A DNA stretch of 64,000 nucleotides, from positions 102,528,355-102,592,354 of the forward strand of contig CM026426.1 in NCBI GenBank assembly GCA_014871385.1. The letters are read 5' to 3'. The position numbers and the translations under genes were made by a program. This DNA is from Ceratodon purpureus (taxonomy: Eukaryota > Streptophyta > Bryopsida > Pseudoditrichales > Ditrichaceae). This document shows, one piece after another, positions 34,501 through 46,000 of the stretch. Each line of letters starts with the position of its first letter. The stretch's first letter is position 1. Below the pieces are notes generated by a model that was given only the letters and a program-made list of their open reading frames with translations, made no database searches and was not told the DNA's origin.

Positions 34501-37500
34501 GAAGGGGTTATCGGTACCGAGAGACCCTTCCCAGCCTCAAAGGCGCGGTCGGGATTTGGTAGCAAGGGACATCTTGGGACCCTTCGGGCCGGAAACCCGA
34601 CCGCGCCTCTAAGGCCAGGAAGGGGTTCTCGGCACCGAGAGCCTCTTCCGGGCCTCAGTGGAGCGGTCGAGATTTTGGCCATGTCGGGCACAATCCGACC
34701 CCTTTCATTATAAAAGGAGACGGAATGGCCCATCAGGCATAAAGAACTCCATTATTGGGTCCTTTATAAGCCTGGTGGGCCCTTTAAGGCCCCTTTTGGA
34801 TTACAGGGGCCAATAAGGGCCCCTTCGAGCCGGAAACTCGACCGCGCCTCTGAGGCTCGGAGGTGTCTCTCGGCACCAAGAACCCCTTCCGAGCCTCAGA
34901 GGCGCGGTCGGGTTTCCGGCCCGAAGGGACCTTTACGGGCCCCTCTCAGCCCAAGAGGGGCCGATAAGAGCCCCTTGGGGCCCGTTCCCCGACCGCGCCC
35001 TTGATGCCGGGAGGGGCTTCTCGGCACTAAACCAAACCTAAGGGCGCGGTCATATAGTAGATATAAGGGCCTCAACCGGGCATCAATACGATAAAACAAA
35101 CTTACTTGCAGAAATCTAAGTAAAGAATGTCCAGAAACTACATACCTTTGCGATAAAATCCTTCCTGTTCTTAGGATTCGCAACGGCTTGGAGCTAGCTG
35201 AAAAGCTTGTTAAGGGCTTCTTTTTTCTTCAGAATCTGATTGAATATAACCTTACGTAAACGCTCCCCTGTTTGCTTATTCAGCGGCGTCGTCTGCTTGT
35301 AGTGATTGCATGCTTCCTCGCCTGCACTTGCTATTTCTTCCTGCCACATTTAACCCCGAAATTTAGTTAATTTAATTATTTCGACATACTCTATAAATCA
35401 GACAGGAGTGAAAAAGTATAAAGGATTTACCGAGAAGAGGTGGTTGACCATTGTCTCCGAAGACAATGGATACCAAGTATTGGTCGACTTGTTCTTCTCC
35501 CTCAGGTACTCTTCCTTGCTGAGGATATTCTCAAAATACGTTATGGGTAGCAGCCCATATTTGTGCACCATCTCGATCTGGTGCAAGACATTTGTCTTGA
35601 CATGCGCCTGCTCATTTGACGTGTCACGTCGTATGATATTAGATATCACGAACTTCAACTAATGAAATCCACGACTTAGCATTGAGTAAAAACTTTAAGA
35701 TCTAGTCTCGGAATGGTACTTACTTGTTAACTGAATGCATGGCCCTGAGAATACTTAGATATAGATTCTTATGGATCTGAACGACCAAGCAATTTGGCAT
35801 ACCGTGAAGGCGATGCCAGTCCATGTTGCCCATCTTAGCAGCTAGCTTCATCGATGTAGCGCTTCCAGGCCGTGTAGCGGTGATTGCCATCGTAAATGAA
35901 AAACATCTTTCCGCGAAGTGGCTTCAAATCGGGTTCAGAATTCAATTCTAACTCGAATTCATTATCCAACTGATCCCATGCAGAACTCCATTCCTGTCTG
36001 ATTTCATTTGTAACCAGCTTCTCCCTCCCTTTCGTATCGGTCAGAGCCACATAGAACACTGCTGACCATACTCTGTACCCGGACCGGAACTCGCTCTGCA
36101 ACCGTAAGACCTCAGACTCCAACACTGGCCTGACTTCGGGCATACTAACCATGCGGCATAAAGGAATTCTCAACCTCGAGAACTTCTCAATCGGCACTTT
36201 CCGACTCCGGTTGACTGCAACAAAGGTGTCGTTCTCGAACTCCTTGATCATTCGAGCCTCTATCTCCGCTGGTATCACACCCTCGTCCTTCCCTAGAGGG
36301 TTGTCCAGCAGTTCCTCCCCCTTCTTGACCCACGGCCATTTGAGCTTAGCCGGCGGCGTGTCTGCATCGTCCTCCTCTTCCTTCTCTTCATCCACCAATG
36401 GATCTTTCTCTTCCGCCTCCACCTCGGCTATCTCCGCCCTCTTCCGTGAAGGTGTACTTTCCAATGTATGCGCGGCACCATTGTTCGCGCCCTCGGCCAT
36501 GGCCGTCTCCTTGTTGACATCGCCTGCCACTTCCTCCCGTTCAGACTGCTCCGTCGCCTGCAGGTCCATGCTCTCGTCCTGCCCCTCCCCTCCTTGCCTC
36601 TGCCCAGCAGCCACAACCTGCGTCTCTTCTACAGCCGCCTTCTGCGTCTCCCCCACAGCCGTCTCCTGCGCCTCCTCGTCTTCGTCTTCCTGCAACAATG
36701 TATCGCAACCTAACTAGTCAGCTGAGTCGAATCCTTTCTAAAACCCTAGATACATACTTAAAAACTGGACGCTCTGACGATGCTCTAATAACTTTTCCCG
36801 CCCTAACTTCAGGGATTACTATCTTACCTACTCTCGCTGGACAACGGACTCCGCAATTCTAACCTTCTTAGACTTCTTGTGCTTTTCGGGACGCTCCTCC
36901 CTACTTGGCCTCTTCTTACTTTTTCTTTCACTTTCTAATGACCTCTCATCTCCAGCCCTCTTCTTTCTACCCTTCCTCTCACTACCTGGTGACTTCTCAT
37001 TCCCGGACGACCTCTCCTCTCCATGGCCGTTCTTCGACCTACCCTTCTTTAACTTCCCTCCATACTTAGGGTTAAACATGGCGACAAACTATGTAGACCA
37101 ACCCGCACCCTACAAACCCTAACAATGACACCCTAAACCGAACCCTGACTGCACTACACTGCCACACACAAAAACCGCAAAGCAGTGTAAGCTAGGCACA
37201 GTAAGGCTGCGAGCTAAGAACACCACAAGGGGGCACGGAGAGACTGAGCATGGAGCTTCCCCCCCCTTCTTATACCTGGCCTCAAGAGCAAGGGCGCACA
37301 AACTAATGATGTCTACAATTAACACACGTACCTCTAAGCACTTAGGTATGGTGAGGGGAATTGATTGCGGGAGGGGCGTCACACACTGCGATGGCGATGT
37401 CTCACACAACCCGCCCCCCTTTGCTACTCGAGGTACTGCAATGACGGGAAGTTTTGCGAAGTCCTTACTCAATGCCTTCACGGTCCCGCCAAACCCCTCA

Positions 37501-37655
37501 ACACGTCGCCTCCGTTCCTCAGCCTGTCTCATCCTCAAAGCTGTCAGCTGCTTCGAATTTGAAAACAGCTTGTCTCTCCCCTTCCTCTTTCTCTTTCTCT
37601 CTTTCACAGGAGTGGCGACCACTTCAATTGAATCATTGACATGCATCTGTGACAC
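31555..37655 (-). CDS. ParB-like/DNA methyltransferase fusion, copy A (multi-exon)
   Basis: Minus-strand exons inferred by alignment to copy B: N-terminus 37655 to about 37473 (basic, LFSNSKQLTALRM); about 37089-36828 (Lys/Arg/Ser-rich, ending at TAG then GTAAGA); 36689-35724 acidic linker plus ParB-like domain (DGNHR at 35891-35877, frameshift near 35845); about 35660-35431; 35340-35146 (TAG 35196-35194); about 33969-33563; about 33474-32980 (CGWYIEC); 32824-32227; 32134 to about 31890; about 31785-31555 (TGA). The last three carry the methyltransferase: DLVVAQVLDN, HDDGALVF, WRGPKE, VVDVTAGTG and RHIVAIEEDEDIFKELL. The motif order (IV, X, I, II) is that of beta-class amino-methyltransferases. 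Motif IV lacks DPPY. Probably nuclear. Broken here by two TAGs and a frameshift. Confidence 0.75.
34340..35060. repeat. Long-stem hairpins with CTCTCGGCACCGAGAG cores (intron of gene A)
   Basis: Four to five inverted-repeat units. Each has arms CGACCGCGCCTCTGAGG...CCTCAGAGGCGCGGTCG enclosing GAAGGGG(C/T)TCTCGG(C/T)ACCGAGAG(C/A)C(C/A)CTTCC, so each could fold into an ~80-base near-perfect hairpin. Spacers carry CCCCTTCGGGCCGG words. The array lies in the intron between the exons ending 35146 and starting about 33969. Confidence 0.8.
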
Positions 37656-38163
37656 TATCTTGCTCTCTCGTTACACTAAACATCTCGCAGAATGCCGCTC
37701 CATGCTTTAATATATCTCTCGTCAGGATGAGTACAATTATTTGTGACGCTTCCACCTCTTTTGGCGCCCTTCCAAATAAAGATTTCCTTAACTCAAAATT
37801 CCTAGAATTGGCGGCTGAAATCCCTCCCCTTTTTCCCATGTCAGGGAATTTACTCTGACACGGTGTACCAGCCCTAATTTTATTCAGTGGCAATCAAGAG
37901 ACGGCTGGCCCTTATTATAGAGCCTTGTAGTGGCTGGTGATTTGTCGCATGATCGTCCTTTCAAGTAAACATAGGGGTCCCCTAAACCCAGTCATCATCC
38001 CCTTTTGGACCGTTAGGTATTCATCCTCTCTTCAACATTCGTCTCTGTTATGACAAGTTCAGATTAGCAAATTCAAACGTATAAATGCAGTGGAAAATGC
38101 TGCGACAACCCTCTCAATTCTGCACTTCGTCGATTGTGTCGCTCTTTCTGAACTCCCTACGCC
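37656..38163. promoter_or_regulatory. Divergent promoter between methyltransferase A and MULE A
   Basis: About 508 bases separate the two start regions. TATTATAGAG (about 37913-37922) is the only TATA-like word noticed. The equivalent gap in element B is 495 bases (63013-63507), so a shared bidirectional promoter is likely. Confidence 0.45.
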
Positions 38164-41100
38164 CTGGCGCTACCTGTCTCGGCTCAGTTCCTAGGTTCCG
38201 TTTTTCTTTACGCACATGGCGTCACAATTCCGCTTACGTTTAGGATAGATGATGATGGGTACGCTCTTGTGTCATGTCAGCGTCTTAGTCTTAGGTTCGA
38301 GTATCAAAAGGACACCATTAGCGTCGAGGAGGAGATTGGTGATGACCTCACTAGAGAGATCACACATACACTAGGCCAGGTTTCATTCGTGGACGAGAGG
38401 GATTGTAAGATGTGGAGGCTCATGCCTGGTAGGTTTAGAGTCTACGGTCTCACGAATTCCTTGATGGCTGTGTCCACCGAGATCCTGACCCCCAGACGGT
38501 CCTCTACTTGCACCATCGAGACACCAGGAGCGCTGGACGTGAAGTTGAAGACCGACTCTGCCTCAGACACGCCTCTCCTTGCCAAAGTAAAAGTCAAGCC
38601 GGGCTTAGATACCCCGGTTATCAATCTCTCCTCTGACGATGACGGGAGCCCGCGGACTCGAAAGTCAGCCGAATATATACCCACCAGAGAACTTGTCCAT
38701 CCCGAGGCGGCCGTGGACACTCGCGCTTCGAATCTCATGGTCGTGCCCCCTTCTTTGGACGAGTCCGTCAGTATTGTATCGCTGTTGAAGAAGCTTACTT
38801 CGCGGACGGATAAGAAGAACCTCTTGAAGAAGTTAGACTACGACTCCATCAGACATGAGAGAGTGGAGTATCTGCCGGCGGAGTTCAACGGCGACGTCAT
38901 CTTTGAACTGCCACCTGTCGGATCCTCTGCCTCACGATCAGCCGCCAAGTCCATGCAGGGCATGGATAAGAGGAACGATGGGCACGTGTGGACAAAGACG
39001 ATCACCACCAACATCTCCAACAATATGGGCCTCTCTTTTCGGTCGTCTTCATGTGCGGGCCATTTGCAATGAAAGGAACAAGGACTGCGGGTACCTTGAG
39101 CGCGATCATCGCATCGTCGACGTGAATGAGACCGAATTTGACGGATGCACGTTGCAGGCGTTTGTTGTGGGTGACGAGGCTCCGAAAGAATCCACTTTGG
39201 TCTGCAAGGTATGTAAGGAACCTCCCGTATGCGTTGCCACTTCTAGAGCAAGGATATTTTATGTTTCGTACAAGGGCAATAGGACACGGGCGTGCATCCA
39301 CGTAGGATCCCACGACCACCCTGTCAAGGTGGGAGACTACCGCGACATTAAGGTTGAGATAAGTAGTTTGATAAAAAACCAGATCGAGAACACACCCAAG
39401 GCTACAAAAAGCGCCGTTGTACTAGAGGCCAGCAAGGACCTGATTGGTAGTTTTTTATTACGATCGGAGGATGATCTACCCAAGACGCTCACTCTTCAAG
39501 AGCTTTACCCGATGCTCGATAGGTGCAAAGATATGGCGTCGCCTAACATTAGGAACAAGGTCGTTACTTTTAGGTACCTCAGACGGTATGGGGTGATGGA
39601 GAGCATAACGAAACTGCGGAGACTCAGCACATAAGATTTGGTACAGAACAACATGTTCCCTAGCCAAGGGTCAAAATTTGACAAGGTCTACGTGTTCAAA
39701 ATGTCGGAGCTTGGGCCCGCCAGTGGTGTCGATCTTGTGAAGAGAATGCAGCCGACGGGGGCTCTGGAGCTTTCGTGGATGATGTTTGACTACGTCAGGC
39801 GCGTGCGAAATTGGACAACCATGGCATGCCACGTGTATGACTCCACGTACTGCCGGGTCATGACAATCGCATGCTCCGACATGCAATCTGAAGACGCCGA
39901 AGCCCAGATGGTGTTCTGGAAGTACCTGAATGCAGTCATGAAGGAACACGGCGTGGAGAAGCCCAACTTCAAGGGCTTCATGGCGGACAGCGCCCAGGCT
40001 AATTGGAATGCGGTCCGGGTAGTATACGGCAATGGCAACAAGGAAGATCGAATGGAGGACCGGGAGAGGACCTGTCAATTTCATTGGACCCAGTCCATGG
40101 TGCTTCATACCGAGAAATACGTCGCCAAAGAGTTGTGGGATCAACACAAAAAGATGTGTCAGCAATACAGGATGGCAAGATCAATGGCGGAGGCCGATAA
40201 TCTTTATGACGGGATAAGGGCTTGGTGGGCATCTGCGGGGGCAGTTTCCGAATCTGCCTTATCGAAACTTGACTTATGGCTCTCATTCTGGCATTATCGT
40301 TATCGCGAATGGGGTGGGTTCATGACCGAGGTAACCACGCCACCCACTCTTGTTTTCTCTTTCCCTGTACATGCTCATCGTAGTGACTCATTAATCGTTC
40401 ATCCATTGTTGGATCTCAGAAATTCTCGGAGGCGGAACTTGCAGAGATGCCGTCCTGCAACCTCGCGGAGACGGTTCACAACAAGTGGCTTCAAGCATCC
40501 GGCAATAATGGCAGCGATCTGTACGTCGCCACCGTGGACGACTTTATCCCTGCTTTTCTACATGTTGTGAATTACTACCAGTACCTAAAGGGCGACGTGG
40601 GGGGCACTGGCCCGAGCAAGAAGGAGCTGAGGCTACGATCCGCAGAACGTAGGGCGAAAAAGACGGGCGAACCAAAGGTTCTGGAGGACCCCATGCTGGA
40701 CATGCCCGGCGCCGATGAGTTTTGTACGCGCGTCCCACATCTGCCAGGGGAGGAAGTGTTTGGTTCGCGGAAACGCAAGCCCGACTTGCCTCTTGGCGCT
40801 GAGGAAGAGTCGCATAGGCCAGATAAGGTAAACTTTTTGCATCCTCGAGTCAGTACGAGACCTGTCAGAGCTTGCGTGGCTCCCATGCCGATCATCGTCG
40901 AGGAAGGCGGCTGCGACGTTGAAGCAGCTCATCATCCGTCGCCACAGATGGATTCCGTCATCGCTTCACCCTTCAGTGAAGGAGGCGTGCGTCACGTCTC
41001 GGCTGTGGAGGAGACCAAAGTGAACGTGAAGCAGTGGCACATTGCTCGACTGCCAAAGACTTCCGCGAAGTGCTACTGGGCGCAGAGGGCCATCACCAAT

Positions 41101-41838
41101 AAAAAATGCACAGAGAAGGACTTCTTCTTCTGCCCCGACGACATTGAGAGATGCGTGAAGGGGACAAGGCGCAAATGGGTGAACTGGTACGATTTATCGA
41201 GAAAGGAAGGATTTCAACCCATCCCAACAGTATGGCCTGTGAAACTTGGGACGAACCTGAAAGACTGTGAGATTCTTGCCCTGGAGGAGGCAGGGTTTCA
41301 GCTCCCACAGAAGAAACCAGTCTCGCTTAGGAGGCTCTTCACCTCCGACCCCCCTCCGCGAAACCTAGACTCGGTTCCGGTGCTGGCAGAGGTTGACCGG
41401 TAATCTGGAAAGAGAGACGAGAAGATTGTCAAGCGGACCGCGACTCGACCCAATCCGCAGCAGAGGCTGTCCATGGCCTCCTCCGACTCCCTCAAAGCAC
41501 GACTGCGGTCTATCACCATGATTCCTCATCCCGGCCACAGCTGCATCATCGCACTAGACTCCGGGGCTCCTCCCAATGTGACGAAATACCAGATCACCAT
41601 CAGCTCCCTCCCCGGCTGCACATGCCCAGCATTCAATAAAACAATGACAAAGTTCCGTGGGAGGGTTCAATTTACATATTGCAAACATATGTATTACGTC
41701 CTCTTAAAGGTATGCCTGCGTGACCCGGATGTGGAACTTTTCATCCATGCACCGACCTTTAGCTTCAACGAAGTGAAGTTACTCCTCGAGAATGGAATCT
41801 TGACACACCCCTTGGCGGGGCCCTACAAGACAGTCTAG
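38164..41838 (+). pseudogene. MULE-type transposase with SWIM zinc finger (element A)
   Basis: The product resembles Mutator-like transposases: about 280 N-terminal residues homologous to the 63508 protein, a DDE core (HVYDSTYC about 39830, MADSAQANW about 39981, CQFHW about 40072), an intron 40331-40419 (GAG|GTAACC ... TCTCAG|AAA) leading to CNLAETVHNKW, a charged linker, and a C-terminal SWIM finger (CTCPAF about 41617, YCKHMYY about 41677). Defects: CTG at 38164 where copy B has ATG; a one-base frame change near 39030-39050; TAA 39632-39634; TAA 41401-41403. Both TAAs could derive from CAA. The end is TAG 41836-41838. The 9-10-bp target duplication around element A agrees with this transposase type. 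Confidence 0.8.
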
Positions 41839-42090
41839 AATTTGCCCTTTCTAATTTAAATTTTAGACCGTCACGACGTCGCAGTGATTCTCTACTTTTG
41901 TTTTTAATCGAGTCTGACTATGACTGAGTAATACATGATTTGATTTGCCATTATTGTTAAAAAAAGGTGACACCAGGCCGAGTGACACCTGGCCGAGTAA
42001 TTGTCGTCACACATCTTGTCCACCATTCAATTTCCACAAATAATTACTTTATTACCATGCACTTACTTAAAGAATATTACATCACATGAA

Positions 42091-42525
42091 TCAGATGCGG
42101 TTTGGCCGTTCTTTTGATATTTCTACATAGCTACTTTTAGTTTCCATCGGACGGACGACGCATTCATCCAGACGTGGACCCGAGGAAGGACCTCGACCAG
42201 ACCAAGGAATTTTAATGACCGGACTGGACCTCGCACGTCCATATATTGCGGATCTCGAATAAGTCCTAGGAGGAATTCTGCCAACCCTGGAATAAGCATG
42301 GCTTGAAAGGGACTTGGACTCAACCTCCTTAATGGGCGATTTGTCGAGCGCCTCCGTAACAATAGATGGCACCACATCAAGCCCACCGCTATGTCCACCT
42401 TCTACCGGTTTAGGAGGCGATGGTCGTTGCTCCAGCAACAAGTCGTCACCCTCATCTCTAAGAAAGGGTTCAAATGGCCCACCCTCATCACCTAGGGATA
42501 CAACCCCAAAACCGACTTCCTCCAT
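42091..42525 (-). CDS. Hypothetical protein, 144 aa (element A, right end)
   Basis: Minus-strand ATG at 42525 (MEEVGFGVVSLGDEGG); an in-frame ATG at 42612 would add 29 residues. Stop near 42091. Acidic first half, then a basic Arg/Ser/Tyr-rich half (RIPPRTYSRSAIYGRARSS). It converges with the MULE gene, whose stop is about 250 bases away. The gap 41839-42090 holds a short duplication (GTGACACCAGGCCGAGTGAC). No family recognised; it may be a DNA-binding accessory protein, which is only a guess. Confidence 0.4.
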   Translation of the reverse strand: MEEVGFGVVSLGDEGGPFEPFLRDEGDDLLLEQRPSPPKPVEGGHSGGLDVVPSIVTEALDKSPIKEVESKSLSSHAYSRVGRIPPRTYSRSAIYGRARSSPVIKIPWSGRGPSSGPRLDECVVRPMETKSSYVEISKERPNRI

Positions 42526-42873
42526 GGCGAAAATGGTATGCACCCCACCCCAAACCCTGAACATTCCACCAGCTAACAATTGAGAGAGAGAGAGCAAAGG
42601 CCCCAGGGTCATCCATTTATTCCAGTGAAATCACAGAAGACCCCGTCATTCACGCCCTACCGCACAATTTCGAGACCGGTAGTTGATGCGCAAACCAAAA
42701 AAACCCTTTAACAAAACCAGGAAAGCATCCCACATTCAAGGAATATTCCTTAGAATATTCGAAAAGATTCTCTTTTCATCAACTTACATTCTATTTTTAG
42801 TAAAAATTATTCCATTTTTAGAATCTGCTCTCCATTTTCCGCTCTAAGAGCAAAAAATCTCTGCTCTTTGCTC

Positions 42874-42911
42874 TCTGCTCTCCGCTCACCACTCACATAC
42901 AAGCTTCCCTC
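42874..42911. repeat. Element A right terminal inverted repeat
   Basis: Complementary to 26489-26526 with 5 mismatches in 38. The inner side extends into CTCTGCTCTTTGCTCTCTGC repeats from about 42845. Confidence 0.88.
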
Positions 42912-42972
42912 TGTCTTTATGCCTTTTTACATATGATCTTTCTCAAATGTATCTAACTCTTGGATGCCATAG

Positions 42973-43047
42973 AGACCATGAAGTTTAAGGCCATTTTCCT
43001 TGTTTGCTCCTCTGGAGATTCTAGAATATCCGGGGAGGCTACCAAAG
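42973..43047 (+). pseudogene. ParB-methyltransferase copy C, fragment 2 (exon start)
   Basis: Immediately right of the element A duplicate site, after ATGCCATAG, the frame TMKFKAIFLVCSSGDSRIS matches copy B exon TLMFKATLLVRSLDASLR (57406 onward). The exon is cut at 43047 by the TG...CA element copy 2. Confidence 0.72.
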
Positions 43048-46000
43048 TGTCGTAGCACGGTGGTAACGTATTCAGTTAAATAACCTAAATAACGCGTAAC
43101 ACGCTAAAACCGTGCGATATTCGTTCCCACGAAGAACCTGCGGTTGCAAACACAACCGAGAGAAGAGATAATCTAAAAGAAAAACATAAAAATCCCCAAA
43201 CACAACCCTAAGAAACACCAAAGGCCACAAAATCTAAGGGATAGAGAAATCTCGGATACTTCCTATCACGGAAAATTCCACTATCCGGAAGCGGAAAGTG
43301 GAACACTATCTACCCCAAAGAACTACAAGTAACACATCCTATCTTGATACAAACTACAGGCCCAGAAGTCCAACCCTAGAGCCCATCACTATGTACACAG
43401 AAACATCACAGGAAACCCATCGTAGTTAGCTACTCTATGACAACATCTCCGGGATTACTAGTGGAATCTTCGCTACTGCTCCACCTTTCCGTCACCAACA
43501 GACTTCCGTAACCGGAATAATTCTAGCGGTTTAAGCTAGAATGCTCAAAGAGGCTTTATAGTTATTTCCGGGGATTTCGCCCACTGATTTGTCAGGGTTT
43601 TCTCCCTACTTCACGTACTCCTACACTAATACTCCCTCCGCCTGGTGTTTCGATGGGGGCAGCCTTCTCACGGAAAATTGTCCCACTCAAATCTCGTACT
43701 ACTCCCCCAGAAGGGGTGGAAATGCGGAAATTGACCACTACCCTCACAACGGGTACAATGCTGTGTTCCGCAGGTCACACAGAGTAGGGCCACGTTTCCA
43801 CGCTTCCGATGCTAGGGTGGATTGTGGAAATGGTGATAGCTCAAATCCTTGTACCGAAGTACCCCCTTTGAATCCCCAAGTATCCTTGTGCCGGAGTACT
43901 CCCTCCGCACCCAAGTCTGGTATCTTCCACTCTTACTTTCCGCCCTCTCCTCCTTTCCGCCCTTAGTATTCCTCCGTCTAGCACCTTCCGCACAGGGGGT
44001 GATACCGAACCGATTGAGCGAGTACACCAATCCTAAACAGGGGCGGCTGCTAGCTCACCAAGTATCCCCTTGCATGAGAGCAACGGCTTGAATTAGGGAT
44101 GTTTAAACCTTGCTTAATAGAGGCTCACAGCCCGAATTGACCTAACACGGAATACTAACCTAACTAACCTACACAGCGGTAGGGGACCGGTGCAAACTTG
44201 GAAACATCAAGAATGGGAAGGAGGGACCACTCACTTTGCTCATGCACTCAAGAAAACAACTGAAGACAAATGTGGAGTAAAACATAAAGCCTGAATTGAA
44301 CAAAAGAACACAAACATCGCAAAATGGTGAGAGTAAACCCCAAGGGTTCTCCCTTTTAAACTACTAAGCCACGGACCGCGTGATCAGAATCACGGGCCAC
44401 GTGGCAGCAGACTGACTCTCCGCTACCCGAAGAGCCAAGGCCCAAAACTAGCAAAAAGACAAAACAATAAAGTCTAACTAATCTTAACTACCTGCCTCAA
44501 CAACTTGCACCTGAATTTAACTAGAATCCTAAGCACTACCCCTCTTCTTCGCTCCTTGGCCTCCATCTTCTTCAGCCGCCGCTTTTCCTTGCGGCCCAGC
44601 ACCGTCAGTGGAGCAAGTGGAGTCGCCACCGGCCCGGTCTCGACACGTGTCCCAATTTCTTCGCCGGACCGACCCATGACCTCCGCATTTTCCGTCGCCG
44701 AGGGAGGGGTCAATTGGCGGTCGTGCCCAAGATCCGCTGTAATTGCGACACGTGGGTGCCCACCTGGCCCACCATCCGAAGAAGGTGGCGGCGGCACTCG
44801 AGCTACCACCTGAAAGGACGAGAAAAGATTATGTGGCGTGGCATCTGCCACGTGGCTACTGCCCTGAATAGCCTCCCCTATCGGCTTGAGCGCGGAAGCA
44901 TGGACCAGAGGTGTGGAATCGCGGACCGCGGCTGTGAGGACAGTGATGTCTTCGAATTCCGCCTCCTGCTGCTCCGGCACCTGTCCTTCCTCCCCTATTC
45001 CCCTACCGGCCATCTGATCCTGTGAAGGGAGGTCAGAATGGGTTGAAGAAGTGTCCTCATCCTCCGTTGACTCCCACAAGGTCTTGAAGGATTCGCTGAA
45101 GCCATCCACGAGACTCCTCATCGCCATCAGCGCTGCATCCACCTTCTTACCCTGGTCCAAGACGTAAAGTGCCACCTTGGTCCCGGACAGGTGGCCCGCA
45201 TTCTTGAGGTCCGCCTCAAAGGTCTTCGCCTTCAGCCACACATCCCCCTGAACCAACAACAACCCGCTTACCTCCTGGATCTTGGCAGCCGTCTCTTGAA
45301 CCTGCTTGAGGTGTTCCCGCCGTTCCGCTTCCAGCTTCTTCACTCTCTCCACGGCCTACGAGTTTTCCTCGGTGAGTCGGTCCACGGTCTCCTCCAACTC
45401 CCTGAGCCGTCGCGGAGCCTGCACAGCTTCCTGTACCGCTTGCACCAAGTCCTCCCTTGGAGGGTTGCCCACCATCGCTCCCACCTGCAGCTCATACTCC
45501 GCGACCTTGGCCCTTATCCCGTCCAAGTCCCGAATAACGGCGTCCACTGGATTCTCTCCAACAGTGGACCCTCCTTCCACAGCCCTTGTGGCTGACCTGG
45601 TCCGCGCGGAAGGGCTCCCTTCCATTAGCTTCCGCCTCTTGGTTGCAGGCCGCTCCTCCGTGCTAACCTCCATCATCTCCTCATCCTGTCCCACCTCGGC
45701 CTCTAAATCCGTGGTGTTGAGCTCATACATGAGCTGCTGCTCTTCCCAATGAGCCCTCTCCTCGGTCGCAAGCAAACCCCCATGCTCATACAAATGGAAA
45801 AGAAACGGCCCTACATAGGAGGGTTGGCCGCGCTTGGTGTTGGCCGCAAGCCGGTGCACCAATTCTCCAATTAACATCCCCCAGTCTACCTTCTTCTCAC
45901 CTTGGTACGCGAGGATCAGGGTGGTGGCCAGAGTCAGAGTGACGTTGTAAGGCTTCTCCGGGCTGAGGATGGGAACCAAGAAGGACATCACCCTCCGAGC

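Larger units (their letters stand above)
26489..42911. mobile_element. Element A: complete 16.4-kb MULE-like transposon inserted in copy C
   Basis: The left end at 26489 begins GAGGAAAGGTCGTATGTGAG; the complement of the right end at 42911 begins GAGGGAAGCTTGTATGTGAG. Over the first 38 bases 33 are identical. TGTCTTTATG flanks both sides (26479-26488 and 42912-42921), a 9-10-bp duplication as made by Mutator-type transposases. Outside the ends, copy C gene fragments continue in order, which independently confirms the boundaries. Contents: small gene (27363-27632, minus), pentapeptide-repeat gene (28549-29103), minisatellites, ParB-methyltransferase gene A (37655-31555, minus), MULE transposase gene (38164-41838) and a small minus-strand gene (42091-42525). 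Confidence 0.88.
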
